The position numbers and the translations under genes were made by a program. 64,000 nt of DNA from Sphingobacterium zeae. Lineage in GTDB: Bacteria; Bacteroidota; Bacteroidia; Sphingobacteriales; Sphingobacteriaceae. The notes beneath the pieces were generated by a model that did not search any database, was not told where the DNA came from, and was given only the letters and a program-made list of their open reading frames with translations. This document shows positions 35,951 to 45,169 of this stretch, piece after piece. How positions within the stretch are numbered: position 1 is the first letter of the stretch; the number at the start of each line of letters is the position of its first letter. The stretch spans positions 682,001-746,000 of the forward strand of contig NZ_JAUTBA010000001.1 of the NCBI RefSeq assembly GCF_030818895.1, read 5' to 3'.

Positions 35951-36754
35951 ATGAAAAGTTTGAAAATTATATTAGGTGCCTGCTTGTTTCTTTTTGGTTT
36001 TTATTCTTGTGATAAAGCCATACAGAATTTTGGCGATGTGGAGTTTATGGGGGTAGACGATGCAATTGTTAAAATTAACATGGCTTCTGTTTATCCAGAC
36101 GATCGTTATATGTATGTAAAGTTTGATGGCCAGCGTGTTACGCCGCTTATCCGGGGCAGAGAGCCTTTTCCAGGGGGCGGTTATAATACCCGCGGTGATT
36201 CTCGTCCGGACTTTCTGAAATGGAAATCGGGCTCTGTTAATGTGCAGGTTGGACTGCCTTATAAGACGGATAGTGGTTTGGATTCTATCATATTATACCA
36301 ATCTACGGTGAAGTTTGAGGCGGGTAAGCGTTATACGCTTCATGTGACGGATACGGCAAAAAATACCAGAATGATTTTGAATGAAGAAGATTTGACTCGT
36401 CCAGATAGTACACAGGCGCGCTACCGTTTTACAAATCTAATGCCTAATGTGGAAGCTATAGATCTCTACTATGGCGCTGCCGCAACATCCTCCGAGCCGA
36501 CACAGGACTCATTGGTCGCTAAAAATGTGAAGTATTTGGAGACTAGTCCGTATTTTGAATTAAATCGTATCACAACTCGTACCTGGAAGATACGTCGGGC
36601 AGGATCGCCTATCACAAACGCATCGGTATTAGCTTCTTATTCAAATGCCGGTGCGATTTTGGACCGAAGATCATATACTGTCTATGCGCTGGGGTATGAA
36701 GGTTTTACATCTACCATCATGAAACCTTATGTTTCATTTTTCTTAATTCGATAG
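35951..36754 (+). CDS. DUF4397-domain surface lipoprotein
   Basis: The lipoprotein signal is MKSLKIILGACLFLFGFYSC. Two beta-rich repeats follow. The second, QARYRFTNLMPNVEAIDLYYG, matches the DUF4397 start, and a first copy is likely around VEFMGVDDAIVKINMASVYP. DUF4397 proteins in SUS operons are thought to be accessory surface glycan-binding proteins (SusE/F-like position), though binding has not been shown for most. It sits 18 bp after susD 3 and 2 bp before the phosphodiester glycosidase gene, clearly in one operon. Confidence 0.75.
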   Translation: MKSLKIILGACLFLFGFYSCDKAIQNFGDVEFMGVDDAIVKINMASVYPDDRYMYVKFDGQRVTPLIRGREPFPGGGYNTRGDSRPDFLKWKSGSVNVQVGLPYKTDSGLDSIILYQSTVKFEAGKRYTLHVTDTAKNTRMILNEEDLTRPDSTQARYRFTNLMPNVEAIDLYYGAAATSSEPTQDSLVAKNVKYLETSPYFELNRITTRTWKIRRAGSPITNASVLASYSNAGAILDRRSYTVYALGYEGFTSTIMKPYVSFFLIR

Positions 36755-36756
36755 TC

Positions 36757-37758
36757 ATGAAAAATAAAAAATATAGAAATAAACTGTGTATAACTGCATC
36801 GTTTTACTTGCTCCTTTCGCTGGTGGCTTGTAAACAGCGGGATGATTATCCTGTATTTGAGCAAAGAGAGCCTGTGGTGACTACCCCGGAAGTGATCCCG
36901 CCTGACAATGAGATCGGTACGCTCGTAAAAAAGATTATGGACAAAACGGATATCATCTCAATTTTTAAGCTGGATTCTACGACAACCCTTGCAGATGGAA
37001 TGAAGCGTACGCATGTTCGTTATGTGAATAAATTAAATCAGGCCATGAGTATGCAGATTTTAGAGGTGGATCTTTCGAAGTCTAATGTAAAGGTGGCAGC
37101 ATTAAGTCCTTTCGATGATTATCTATTTACGGTGCAGACGATGGCAGATATGGCGAAATATAATGAAGGCCGTTCTGGAGGTAAAATAATAGCAGCAATC
37201 AATGGAGATGTCGTAACCTCTTCGGCGCCGACAGGTTCGTTCATCTTTAGAAGTCGGCTGTTGAAAACGACTACCACGACCGCGACATCAAATACTAGGC
37301 CCTTTTTGGGTGTGAAAAAGGACGGTTCTGTTTTTGTAGGCAATAAACCATCGGAGTCATCGTCGATGGACGCATATAATTTAAATGATCTTGCTTCATT
37401 GGTGTCTGGGGGTACATGGCTGTTATATAAAGGTGCTACTGTGGCTTCGACGACAACAACGGTACAGGCGAATACAGCGTTGGGACTCAATGCTGATAAA
37501 AATTATTTGTATGCTGTGGTGGTGGATGGTGGTACGAATGCTTTTTCCGTTGGTATTACCTATAATGATTTAGGAAAGATTATGCAATCAATCGGAGCTT
37601 CAGATGCTTTTGTCACAAATGGTGGAGCTGCATCCGTAATGGTGCAACGCATAGAAAATGACGCGCTCACCGGCGGGGTAAGCTGGAAAGTGGTCAATAA
37701 GCCGGTAGCAGCTGCTGGTGGTTCTAGTGCCAATGGTATTGGTTTTGTAGTAAAATAG
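36757..37758 (+). CDS. Phosphodiester glycosidase (NAGPA-domain) lipoprotein
   Basis: The signal ends in LLLSLVAC. The NAGPA (phosphodiester glycosidase) domain shows AAINGDVVTSSAPTGSFIF, the LGLNADKNYLYAVVVDGG core with an Asp-Gly-Gly, the helix GKIMQSIGASDAFVTNGGAA and a terminal ANGIGFVVK. The family includes the uncovering enzyme, which removes GlcNAc from GlcNAc-1-phospho-mannose, and bacterial enzymes acting on sugar-1-phosphodiesters. The location at the end of a SUS operon suggests release of a sugar from a phosphodiester-linked polymer such as teichoic acid or phosphoglycan. That substrate is inferred. Confidence 0.8.
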   Translation: MKNKKYRNKLCITASFYLLLSLVACKQRDDYPVFEQREPVVTTPEVIPPDNEIGTLVKKIMDKTDIISIFKLDSTTTLADGMKRTHVRYVNKLNQAMSMQILEVDLSKSNVKVAALSPFDDYLFTVQTMADMAKYNEGRSGGKIIAAINGDVVTSSAPTGSFIFRSRLLKTTTTTATSNTRPFLGVKKDGSVFVGNKPSESSSMDAYNLNDLASLVSGGTWLLYKGATVASTTTTVQANTALGLNADKNYLYAVVVDGGTNAFSVGITYNDLGKIMQSIGASDAFVTNGGAASVMVQRIENDALTGGVSWKVVNKPVAAAGGSSANGIGFVVK

Positions 37759-37775
37759 TATCTATCTGAGCATCG

Positions 37776-37818
37776 TGCAAAAGGGCTTTTGGAAGAGATA
37801 TCCGAAAGCCCTTTTGCA
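37776..37818 (+). terminator. Intrinsic terminator after SUS operon 3
   Basis: TGCAAAAGGGCTTT (37776-37789) pairs perfectly with AAAGCCCTTTTGCA (37805-37818). Confidence 0.85.
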
Positions 37819-38366
37819 TGATATTGAATTTATGCTAGGCTAAGACGGTCGTATATCTTGGTGCGCTGAAATAGTCGATGTGTTCGTATTGGCTTTTTGG
37901 GGTAAAAGATTATGATGCACGCAGGCGTTGCCGCCAATAGCGGCAGGGTGGTGAGGTAATAAAATAGTTGCAGTTTTTTGCTGAATGGCAATTTGGTGGT
38001 TTGATAGCCAATGTTTTAGTTGCTTTCTAGTACTGATTTATGCGTGTTATGCGTGCTGTTTTAAAAGTAATGTGTTTGTTACTTGTTCGTATTTTTATCC
38101 CGCGACGTCAAGATGAGTTTAATCTTGAAATATTTTTTTAAATCGTTGTAATTCTACTGTTTAACTTATATCTTTATTGGTTTTGAGGTGATTCATAATT
38201 GATGACTTTATTCCAGTTTTAATTTTAAAAAAAAGTGAACACTTACTTTCTTTTGCGTTTTTATGACAAGTTTTGTTTTAAAAACGAAAACTTCTACTTA
38301 CTTTTATCCTGATTTTCAATTATTCATGCATAAAACTGCATTTCTGCATGAGCTAAAAGTCTATTT
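37819..38366. other. Long regulatory intergenic region before the NamZ operon
   Basis: About 550 bp without a plausible gene on either strand, T-rich on the plus strand. It holds related words ACTTACTTTC (38241-38250) and ACTTACTTTT (38295-38304), and a near-palindrome GTTTTGTTTTAAAAACGAAAAC at about 38271-38292. GCAT words sit at 38328, 38338 and 38346, within 21-40 bp of the start codon. I could not place a strong promoter. Confidence 0.45.
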
Positions 38367-39608
38367 ATGATGAAAACTACCTTATTAAAACTTGCCTTTG
38401 TGATTTCCTTTGCCGGTTTTGTCTCTTGTGGCAGTTCACTAAAGTCTGCTCAGGTCAATGCGACAAATGCGATACGCGTAGCGGGGGCGGCAGAACATGT
38501 GATTTTGCCGGGAGCGGATCAGCTCGATTTATATCTGCCTCAATTAAAAGGTAAGAAGGTAGGTATTATGGGAAATCAAACTTCGATTGTTGGTTCCGAT
38601 AAAAGGCATATTGTTGATGTATTGATGGAGAATAAAGTTGACTTAAAGTTTGCTTTTGCTCCAGAGCACGGTTTCCGTGGTAATGTTGAACGTGGCGAGA
38701 AGTTTGGGAATGATTTGGATCAGAAAACAGGTTTGCCTTTGTTTACATTATATGGTGGTAATAAAAAGCAGGATTCCATTGTGAATTCCATTGATGTCAT
38801 GATTTTCGATCTACAAGATGTAGGTGCGCGTTTTTATACCTATATCACTTCATTGCATCGTGTCATGGAACTTTGTGCAAAACATAATAAAAAACTGATC
38901 ATTCTCGATCGCCCAAATCCTAACGGCGATCAAGTAGATGGACCTGTAAGGCATGACGATAAATTTAAATCCGATGTGTCTTGGCATAAGATAGCGATGA
39001 TTCACGGTCTGACTATTGGAGAGCTCGCACAGATGATCAATGGAGAACGTTGGTTGGAAAATGGGCGCCAGGCGGATATACAGATAGTGAAGGTGCAAAA
39101 CTGGGATCACAAAACAATGTATGATTTGCCCGTAGTTCCCTCGCCAAGTCTACCCAATCCACTGTCTGTCCGTTTATATCTTTCATTGTGCCTTTTCGAA
39201 GGGACTGATATTTCGGTAGGACGTGGTACAGATTGGCCTTTTCAGGTTTTAGGATATACAAATCCGGTGTACGGTTCTTTTACGTTTACCCCCGGCGAAC
39301 GTCATGGCATGTCGAAGCATGTGGAAGGAAAAGGGGCTACAAATTATGGTATAGACCTACGTGCTTTAGATCCAGCGGGTCAAAAATTCACCTTAAAATA
39401 TCTATTGGATTTTTATCAAAAGACACCGGATAAATCCACTTTTTTTGCACGGCCTGAATTTTTTGATAAACTGGCAGGCACTGATCAGTTACGCAAGCAG
39501 ATCCTTGCGGGTCAATCCGAGAAACAGATTCGTGCGTCGTGGTCCGATGACTTAAAAGCATATAAGCAAATGCGTAAAAAGTATCTGCTTTACACTGATT
39601 TTGAATAG
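38367..39608 (+). CDS. namZ: NamZ-type exo-beta-N-acetylmuramidase (DUF1343), lipoprotein
   Basis: DUF1343 proteins include NamZ, which releases MurNAc from the non-reducing end of peptidoglycan glycans. The signal ends in AGFVSC. Family motifs are VGIMGNQTSIV, FAPEHGFRGN (the conserved acid-His), MIFDLQDVGARFYTYI, LDRPNPNGDQVDGP and EGTDISVGRGTDWPFQ. Length (413 aa) is normal. It precedes SusC pair 4 by 53 bp, in an operon region that also encodes MurQ, which supports a MurNAc function. Being a lipoprotein, it should act in the periplasm or on the surface. The symbol is by family. Confidence 0.88.
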   Translation: MMKTTLLKLAFVISFAGFVSCGSSLKSAQVNATNAIRVAGAAEHVILPGADQLDLYLPQLKGKKVGIMGNQTSIVGSDKRHIVDVLMENKVDLKFAFAPEHGFRGNVERGEKFGNDLDQKTGLPLFTLYGGNKKQDSIVNSIDVMIFDLQDVGARFYTYITSLHRVMELCAKHNKKLIILDRPNPNGDQVDGPVRHDDKFKSDVSWHKIAMIHGLTIGELAQMINGERWLENGRQADIQIVKVQNWDHKTMYDLPVVPSPSLPNPLSVRLYLSLCLFEGTDISVGRGTDWPFQVLGYTNPVYGSFTFTPGERHGMSKHVEGKGATNYGIDLRALDPAGQKFTLKYLLDFYQKTPDKSTFFARPEFFDKLAGTDQLRKQILAGQSEKQIRASWSDDLKAYKQMRKKYLLYTDFE

Positions 39609-39660
39609 CAATAACTAACAAATATTAACTAGAATCATTTATTTTAAAACTCTATAATCA

Positions 39661-42600
39661 ATGAGAAAATTTGTACTATTTTCTGTTGCTCTTGGATTGA
39701 GTTTTCCTTCTGAATCCTATTCTTTTACAAAGAAAGAAGGTACGTTGAACAGTGGTAATTTAACAAGCGCTCTTCTACGTTCTTCTGCAAAAGGTGCGGT
39801 TCAAAATACGGTGCAAGGTACTGTAAAGGATGGAAAAGGTCCAGTCTCTGGGGTAAGTGTATTTTTAATTGGCGGTACTGCGTCAACAAAGACCGATGCT
39901 CAAGGACAATTTAAAATTACAGCTGCCGTGGGGAGCAAGTTGCGTTTTTCATCTATTGGATACGTGACGAAAGAAGTTACCGTAACTTCAGGTTCGCTTG
40001 ATGTGACGCTAGCCGACGATAATCAAGCGTTGGATGAAGTTGTGGTGGTGGGTTACGGTACGCAGAAAAAAGGTAACTTAACTGGTGCTGTTTCTACTAT
40101 TAACGTAAAGGATAATCTGCAGGGCCGTGCCATTGCAGATGTTGGCCGTGGTATTCAAGGTACGACACCGGGTCTGACCGTTGTGGTGCCTAGTGGAGAA
40201 GTTGGATCCGATCCTGTGATGAAAATTCGTGGTCAAATGGGTTCGATTGCTGGGGGATCTAGTCCGCTTATTTTATTGGATAATGTGGAGATTCCAAGTA
40301 TCCAATTGGTTAATCCTGCTGATGTCGAGTCTATTTCGGTGCTGAAGGATGCAGCAGCTTCTTCTATCTATGGTGCTAAAGCTGCATTTGGTGTGGTATT
40401 GATTACCACAAAAAAAGGAGCAAAGGGTGGTGATAGCTTCAATATCAATTATTCCAATAACTTCTCCTTCCAGAACTCTGCCGTAGATTATAATATGGGG
40501 GATGTGAATGCGCTTAAATACTCTTTGGAGGCAGCTGAACGTGTCGGAGAATCTGAGACAGGTGCTTTTTATAAGATTAACCGCGAAAGCTATCAACGGG
40601 CATTGGATTGGAAAAAGAATTACGGTAACTCCATTGGTGCTAATGATCCTACTGTTTATGGCCGTGATTGGTATGTCAATCCTGCCGAACCTACTAAAAA
40701 GTATGGTGTTCGTACCTACAACGTAGAGGATTATATGATCCGTAAGGCTGCGCCTACTTCTCAGCATGATTTAAGTCTTTCGGGTACATCTGGTAAGACA
40801 CAATATAATTTGAGCATGGGTTTGTTGAGTCAGTCTGGTATGATGAAAACAACGGATCATGACAAGTTTAACCGTACAAATGCGGCATTGCGCATATCCT
40901 CTGATATTAATAAATACTTAACTGTACGCGGTGGTGCTATGGTATCGCGCCGTAAAAAAGAGTATCCTTATACAACAAGTTCAACGACCGCAGATCCGTG
41001 GTTGTATCTTTATCGCTGGAGCTCATTGTATCCGATGGGGTATGACGACAGAGGTAATATGATTCGTAGTCCATGGAGCGAGACGTCTTCCGCAAATACG
41101 GCGAGTTTCCAAAATAACTACATCAATCTGAATTTAGGAGCCACTGTGAATATCAAGAAGAACTGGAAAGTTGATTTTGATTATACATTCTCCAATCAAG
41201 AGGAAATCACAACGCAGCCTGGTACACGTTTTACTGCGGCAGATTCTTGGGTTGCGGGTGTAGCGAGAAAAGATGCTTCGGGCAATCCGATCTATGTAAA
41301 TTCTGACGGTCAGGTGGTTGCTGCAGGTGCTACAGGAGCGATGCCTGCATATGATCTGAATTACTATACGTATACAGCTAATGGAGCAAATCCTGATCAC
41401 TTTTTGAGAGCTTCAGGTGCTCGTCGTAACAATACGATCAATGCGTTCACAACCTATGATTTAAATCTGGACGATGATCATGATTTCAAATTTATTGCCG
41501 GTGTTAACCGTGTGACGTTGGATTATGATATGAACTCTTCGCAAACATTTAACTTATTGGATATTCGTAATCCACAATTGGGTTTCGGTGTAAATACGTC
41601 TGCGCAATTGGCGAAAGGTGATGCTGCATGGGAGGCACAACTAGGCTATTTCGGACGTGTAAATTATGCCTATAAAAATAAATATCTTGTGGAGGCAAAC
41701 ATTCGCTATGATGGTTCTTCGAAATTTCCGAAAGATCTGAAATGGCAATGGTTCCCATCTTTCTCGGCAGGTTGGGTAGCGTCGGAAGAGAGTTTTATGG
41801 AATGGGCTAAGCCTACGCTTAGTCAGTTGAAGTTCAGAGGCTCGTGGGGATCTATTGGTGACCAAACTGTACCTCCAAGTTTATACACATCGACAATGAT
41901 ACCTGGGGATGTCGCTTGGTTGGGTGCTGACGGTAGCCGTTATTTTACGATCGGAACTCCTTCGGCAGTAAGAAGTGAATTGAAATGGCAGCGTATTGAA
42001 ACGACAGACATAGGTTTGGATATGCGCATGTTCAAAAACAAATTGGGGTTAGTTTTCGATTGGTATCGAAGAGATACTAAAAACATGATCGTCCCAAGTG
42101 GTGATGTTAGCGCAACGTTTGGAGCTCCAGCACCACAGGGTAACTTTGGCGCCTTACGTACACAAGGATGGGAACTCGCTTTAGATTTTAACCATCGTTT
42201 TGAAAGTGGCTTTGGCTTTAATGTCAGAGGAACGTTATCCGATGCGAAAACGACTATTCTGCAATATACAAATACGCGGGTAATTTCAGATTACTATAAT
42301 GGTAAAGATGTGGGTGAAATCTGGGGCTATCGTACTGATAGGTTGTATCAGGCGGGTGATTTTGAATATGGTTCGGATGGTAAGCTAGTTACGACAACAG
42401 TGGCAGGTAAAGTGATGAATAAACTTTCAGATCCTAATGGCGCTTACAATACCTTCCCGACAAGCAGTAATTTTAAATTTGGTCCTGGTGACGTGAAATT
42501 TACTGACTTGAATGGCGATGGTCAGATTAATGCCGGAGCTGGTACCTTGGATGATCATGGTGATATGGAGATTATCGGTAACGAAACACCGCGTTATGAA

Positions 42601-43122
42601 TACGGCTTCCGTTTGGGATTTGACTATAAGGGCTTTGATCTTTCTGGATTTATGCAGGGGGTAGGAAAACGTCAGATCTGGGGTAATGGTTTCTTGACGA
42701 TTCCAGGTTATAACGCTTCAGATGGTGCTATGCCTGCAGCAATTGCTGATAATTTCTGGTCTGCAGACCATACAGGTGCTTTCTATCCGAGAGCATATAA
42801 TAATGCGGCAAGCAATGATGCAAACAATATGGTTAAACAGTCCCGTTACCTATTGGATATGTCTTATTTACGTATTAAAAATATCACATTGGGTTATACC
42901 CTTCCATCGACATTTACGCGAAAAGCATTTATCAAAACGGCAAGAGTATATACTTCATTGGAAAACTTCTTCACTTTTGATAAGCTGAACGGCTTACCAG
43001 TAGACCCAGAGGCAATCAATGGATTTTCTATTTTTAATGCTACAAATTATAACTCGGGTAGAACAGGAGTTGGTACACCAATGTTTAAGTCGGTGTCGTT
43101 TGGTGTTCAGGTTAATTTTTAA
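39661..43122 (+). CDS. SusC/RagA-type TonB-dependent outer-membrane transporter (pair 4)
   Basis: At 1153 aa this is the largest SusC here. After an export signal and about 30 extra residues comes the carboxypeptidase-like domain (VQGTVKDGKGPVSGVSVFLI). The canonical DEVVVVGYGTQKKGNLTGAV hinge follows, then a plug with GRGIQGTTPGLTVV and PLILLDNVEIPS. VGYGTQKK marks the RagA-like subclass, unlike pairs 1-3 (VTAMG/VTALG). The barrel ends in VSFGVQVNF. It lies between NamZ and SusD 4, so the cargo is probably muropeptides or MurNAc-containing glycan; this is inferred from neighbours. Confidence 0.93.
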   Translation: MRKFVLFSVALGLSFPSESYSFTKKEGTLNSGNLTSALLRSSAKGAVQNTVQGTVKDGKGPVSGVSVFLIGGTASTKTDAQGQFKITAAVGSKLRFSSIGYVTKEVTVTSGSLDVTLADDNQALDEVVVVGYGTQKKGNLTGAVSTINVKDNLQGRAIADVGRGIQGTTPGLTVVVPSGEVGSDPVMKIRGQMGSIAGGSSPLILLDNVEIPSIQLVNPADVESISVLKDAAASSIYGAKAAFGVVLITTKKGAKGGDSFNINYSNNFSFQNSAVDYNMGDVNALKYSLEAAERVGESETGAFYKINRESYQRALDWKKNYGNSIGANDPTVYGRDWYVNPAEPTKKYGVRTYNVEDYMIRKAAPTSQHDLSLSGTSGKTQYNLSMGLLSQSGMMKTTDHDKFNRTNAALRISSDINKYLTVRGGAMVSRRKKEYPYTTSSTTADPWLYLYRWSSLYPMGYDDRGNMIRSPWSETSSANTASFQNNYINLNLGATVNIKKNWKVDFDYTFSNQEEITTQPGTRFTAADSWVAGVARKDASGNPIYVNSDGQVVAAGATGAMPAYDLNYYTYTANGANPDHFLRASGARRNNTINAFTTYDLNLDDDHDFKFIAGVNRVTLDYDMNSSQTFNLLDIRNPQLGFGVNTSAQLAKGDAAWEAQLGYFGRVNYAYKNKYLVEANIRYDGSSKFPKDLKWQWFPSFSAGWVASEESFMEWAKPTLSQLKFRGSWGSIGDQTVPPSLYTSTMIPGDVAWLGADGSRYFTIGTPSAVRSELKWQRIETTDIGLDMRMFKNKLGLVFDWYRRDTKNMIVPSGDVSATFGAPAPQGNFGALRTQGWELALDFNHRFESGFGFNVRGTLSDAKTTILQYTNTRVISDYYNGKDVGEIWGYRTDRLYQAGDFEYGSDGKLVTTTVAGKVMNKLSDPNGAYNTFPTSSNFKFGPGDVKFTDLNGDGQINAGAGTLDDHGDMEIIGNETPRYEYGFRLGFDYKGFDLSGFMQGVGKRQIWGNGFLTIPGYNASDGAMPAAIADNFWSADHTGAFYPRAYNNAASNDANNMVKQSRYLLDMSYLRIKNITLGYTLPSTFTRKAFIKTARVYTSLENFFTFDKLNGLPVDPEAINGFSIFNATNYNSGRTGVGTPMFKSVSFGVQVNF

Positions 43123-43133
43123 AATTTACAACA

Positions 43134-44993
43134 ATGAAATTTACAAAGAAAATAGCATTTTTGGCGCTCGGAGCAACGTTGGTGCTATCATCCTGTAATA
43201 AAGACGTGCTTGATCGTAATCAGTTGACAAGCTTGGAAGATGATAAAGGTTGGGGCAACGAGCTTGCGCTGCGCCTGTACGCTAACGGTTTTTATGCCAA
43301 TTATTTTACGGGATATAATACAGGTTTCGCTAAGGCTTATGCGCCGGTGACAGGTTATGATTTTTCGGATGATCTAACGAAGAAAAATATTCAGGATAAT
43401 TTTGAAAATACGATTCCTACAAGTCGAAAAAATCAATATTCCAGCACGATAGCTTTAATGGAAACTCCTGAAATGATCCGTGAATATGCCGGTCCGACTT
43501 GGAGTTTTACTTATGTGCGTAAAGCAAATATCTTTATCGACCGTATTGAGAACAAAACCAAACCCAATATCAATGACGAAACGTATCGTCATTGGATGGC
43601 GGTAGCTCGTTTTTTCAGAGGGTTTGAATATAGCCGATTGGTCGAAGTGTTTGGTGACGTACCTTATTATGATAAGGAGTTGAAAGATACTGAACTGGAT
43701 TTGATGTACAAAGATCGCGACAGCCGTGCGGTTGTGATGGATCATGTGTATGACGATTTTCAGTATGTATTGGACAATATGCGTACAAATGATGGTAAGC
43801 AATATTTGAACAAATATGTGGCGGCATCGTTTATCTCTAGACTGATGTTGTTTGAAGGCTCCTTTTTGTATTATCACAATTTAGATAAGGAAAGAGCAAA
43901 GAAATACCTTGAAATGGCACAAAAAGCCGCAGAAGTTGTTATGGCTTCCAATGCCTATAATTTTAGCAGTGATTTCAAAAGCTTATTTGCTTCGGAAGAT
44001 TTAAGTGCTAATAAGGAGGTGATTATGTACCGCGCTTATGATGCTACGAAGAGCGCAACGCATAGTGTAGGATCGTATAGCAATGGTACCGAAGGTCAGA
44101 GTAATGCTGCTAATCTTGTGTTGATTAAATCTTTTATCTGTAACGACGGTAAGCCATGGCAAAGTTCTTCTTTGGCAAATGCAAATAGTTTTACGCTAAA
44201 AGATTTGGCGCTGACGCGTGATCCACGTTTTGAGGCTTCCATCTACGAGAAACCCCTAACATCTTCGTCGACACTTTTCTATGCGTATAAGTTTGCATCG
44301 CGTGAAGCTTTGGGTTATTTGGGCAAAACTTATCCGGCAGCTTGGGCTTCCAGTACAAATACATCGGATGCTCCTGTGATCCGCCTGGCGGAAGTTGTGC
44401 TGAACTGGGTTGAGGCGAAGCAAATTTTGGCAGAAGGTTTTGGTGGTGTTGCAGTGACACAGACAGATATCGATAAATCCATTAATGCAATCCGTAATCG
44501 TCCGCTTGACGCTGTTGCGATCGCAAAAGGTGTTCAGAAAACAGCTCCATTACAAGTTGGCGCTATTGCAAATGATCCTTCCCGCGATGCTGACGTTTCG
44601 CCTTTAATGTGGGAAATCAGACGTGAGCGACGTATGGAGTTTGTTTATGAAGGATTGCGCCTACTTGATATCAAACGTTGGAAGAAGTTGAATTACATGG
44701 ATTTCAGCAAAAACAACGACTATTTCTTGGGGCCTTGGATCAATGTTAAACAAGATATGCCGGCTCTGTTGGTGGACAGCAAAAAAGGTTTGTTGAAAGT
44801 GGTGGATGCGAATGGTAATACCATTTCGTACGATGGTACGAATGGCGATAAGTTAATTGGTTATTATCGCGTTGAGGACGTACGTAACCGGGAATCATTT
44901 ACAGATCGCTCTTATACTGCGCCTGTTGGATTAGAGCAGGTGAATGAATATGCTGCCAAAGGTTATAAATTAACCCAAACTAAAGGGTGGTAA
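43134..44993 (+). CDS. RagB/SusD-family nutrient-binding lipoprotein (pair 4)
   Basis: The lipoprotein signal is MKFTKKIAFLALGATLVLSSC, with the mature start NKDVLDRNQLTSLEDD. It belongs to the classical RagB/SusD fold with TPR-like helices (HWMAVARFFRGFEYSRLVEVFGDVPYY) and the C-terminal IRRERRMEFVYEGLRLLDIKRW block. Pairs 1-3 are instead of the SusD-like_2 type. Length 619 aa. It starts 11 nt after susC 4 and is followed by a terminator. Confidence 0.94.
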   Translation: MKFTKKIAFLALGATLVLSSCNKDVLDRNQLTSLEDDKGWGNELALRLYANGFYANYFTGYNTGFAKAYAPVTGYDFSDDLTKKNIQDNFENTIPTSRKNQYSSTIALMETPEMIREYAGPTWSFTYVRKANIFIDRIENKTKPNINDETYRHWMAVARFFRGFEYSRLVEVFGDVPYYDKELKDTELDLMYKDRDSRAVVMDHVYDDFQYVLDNMRTNDGKQYLNKYVAASFISRLMLFEGSFLYYHNLDKERAKKYLEMAQKAAEVVMASNAYNFSSDFKSLFASEDLSANKEVIMYRAYDATKSATHSVGSYSNGTEGQSNAANLVLIKSFICNDGKPWQSSSLANANSFTLKDLALTRDPRFEASIYEKPLTSSSTLFYAYKFASREALGYLGKTYPAAWASSTNTSDAPVIRLAEVVLNWVEAKQILAEGFGGVAVTQTDIDKSINAIRNRPLDAVAIAKGVQKTAPLQVGAIANDPSRDADVSPLMWEIRRERRMEFVYEGLRLLDIKRWKKLNYMDFSKNNDYFLGPWINVKQDMPALLVDSKKGLLKVVDANGNTISYDGTNGDKLIGYYRVEDVRNRESFTDRSYTAPVGLEQVNEYAAKGYKLTQTKGW

Positions 44994-45013
44994 TTTAATT
45001 TACATACCTATTA

Positions 45014-45047
45014 AGCCTTGTCTATGTTTGTAGACAAGGCTTTTTTA
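45014..45047 (+). terminator. Intrinsic terminator after SusD 4
   Basis: AGCCTTGTCTA (45014-45024) pairs with TAGACAAGGCT (45031-45041), followed by T residues. The catabolic genes downstream therefore probably have their own start site. Confidence 0.85.
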
Positions 45048-45103
45048 TGCTTTGATAGCGAATACTATTAAGGCGCATCTAAACCAATAATAAACACTAG
45101 ATT

Positions 45104-45147
45104 TGCATAAAAACGCATTTTTATTTCTTTTTTATGCATAAAAACGC
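45104..45147 (+). promoter_or_regulatory. 13-bp direct repeat before the metallophosphoesterase gene
   Basis: TGCATAAAAACGC occurs exactly at 45104-45116 and 45135-45147, 31 bp (three turns) apart. The first is followed by ATTT, so GCAT words lie 10 bp apart as before SusC 2 and NamZ. The repeat lies between the SusD 4 terminator and the start at 45170, a likely operator for the second half of the locus. Confidence 0.5.
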
Positions 45148-45169
45148 TATTTTTAAGAAAAAATTACGC

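Noticed and set aside
39661-43122. STN domain making SusC 4 a signalling transducer
   Set aside because: The extra N-terminal residues are too few and lack the STN pattern, and no FecR/sigma pair is nearby.
45134-45169. Longer start of the metallophosphoesterase gene
   Set aside because: It would place a basic 12-residue stretch before the signal peptide and overlaps the exact 13-bp direct repeat.
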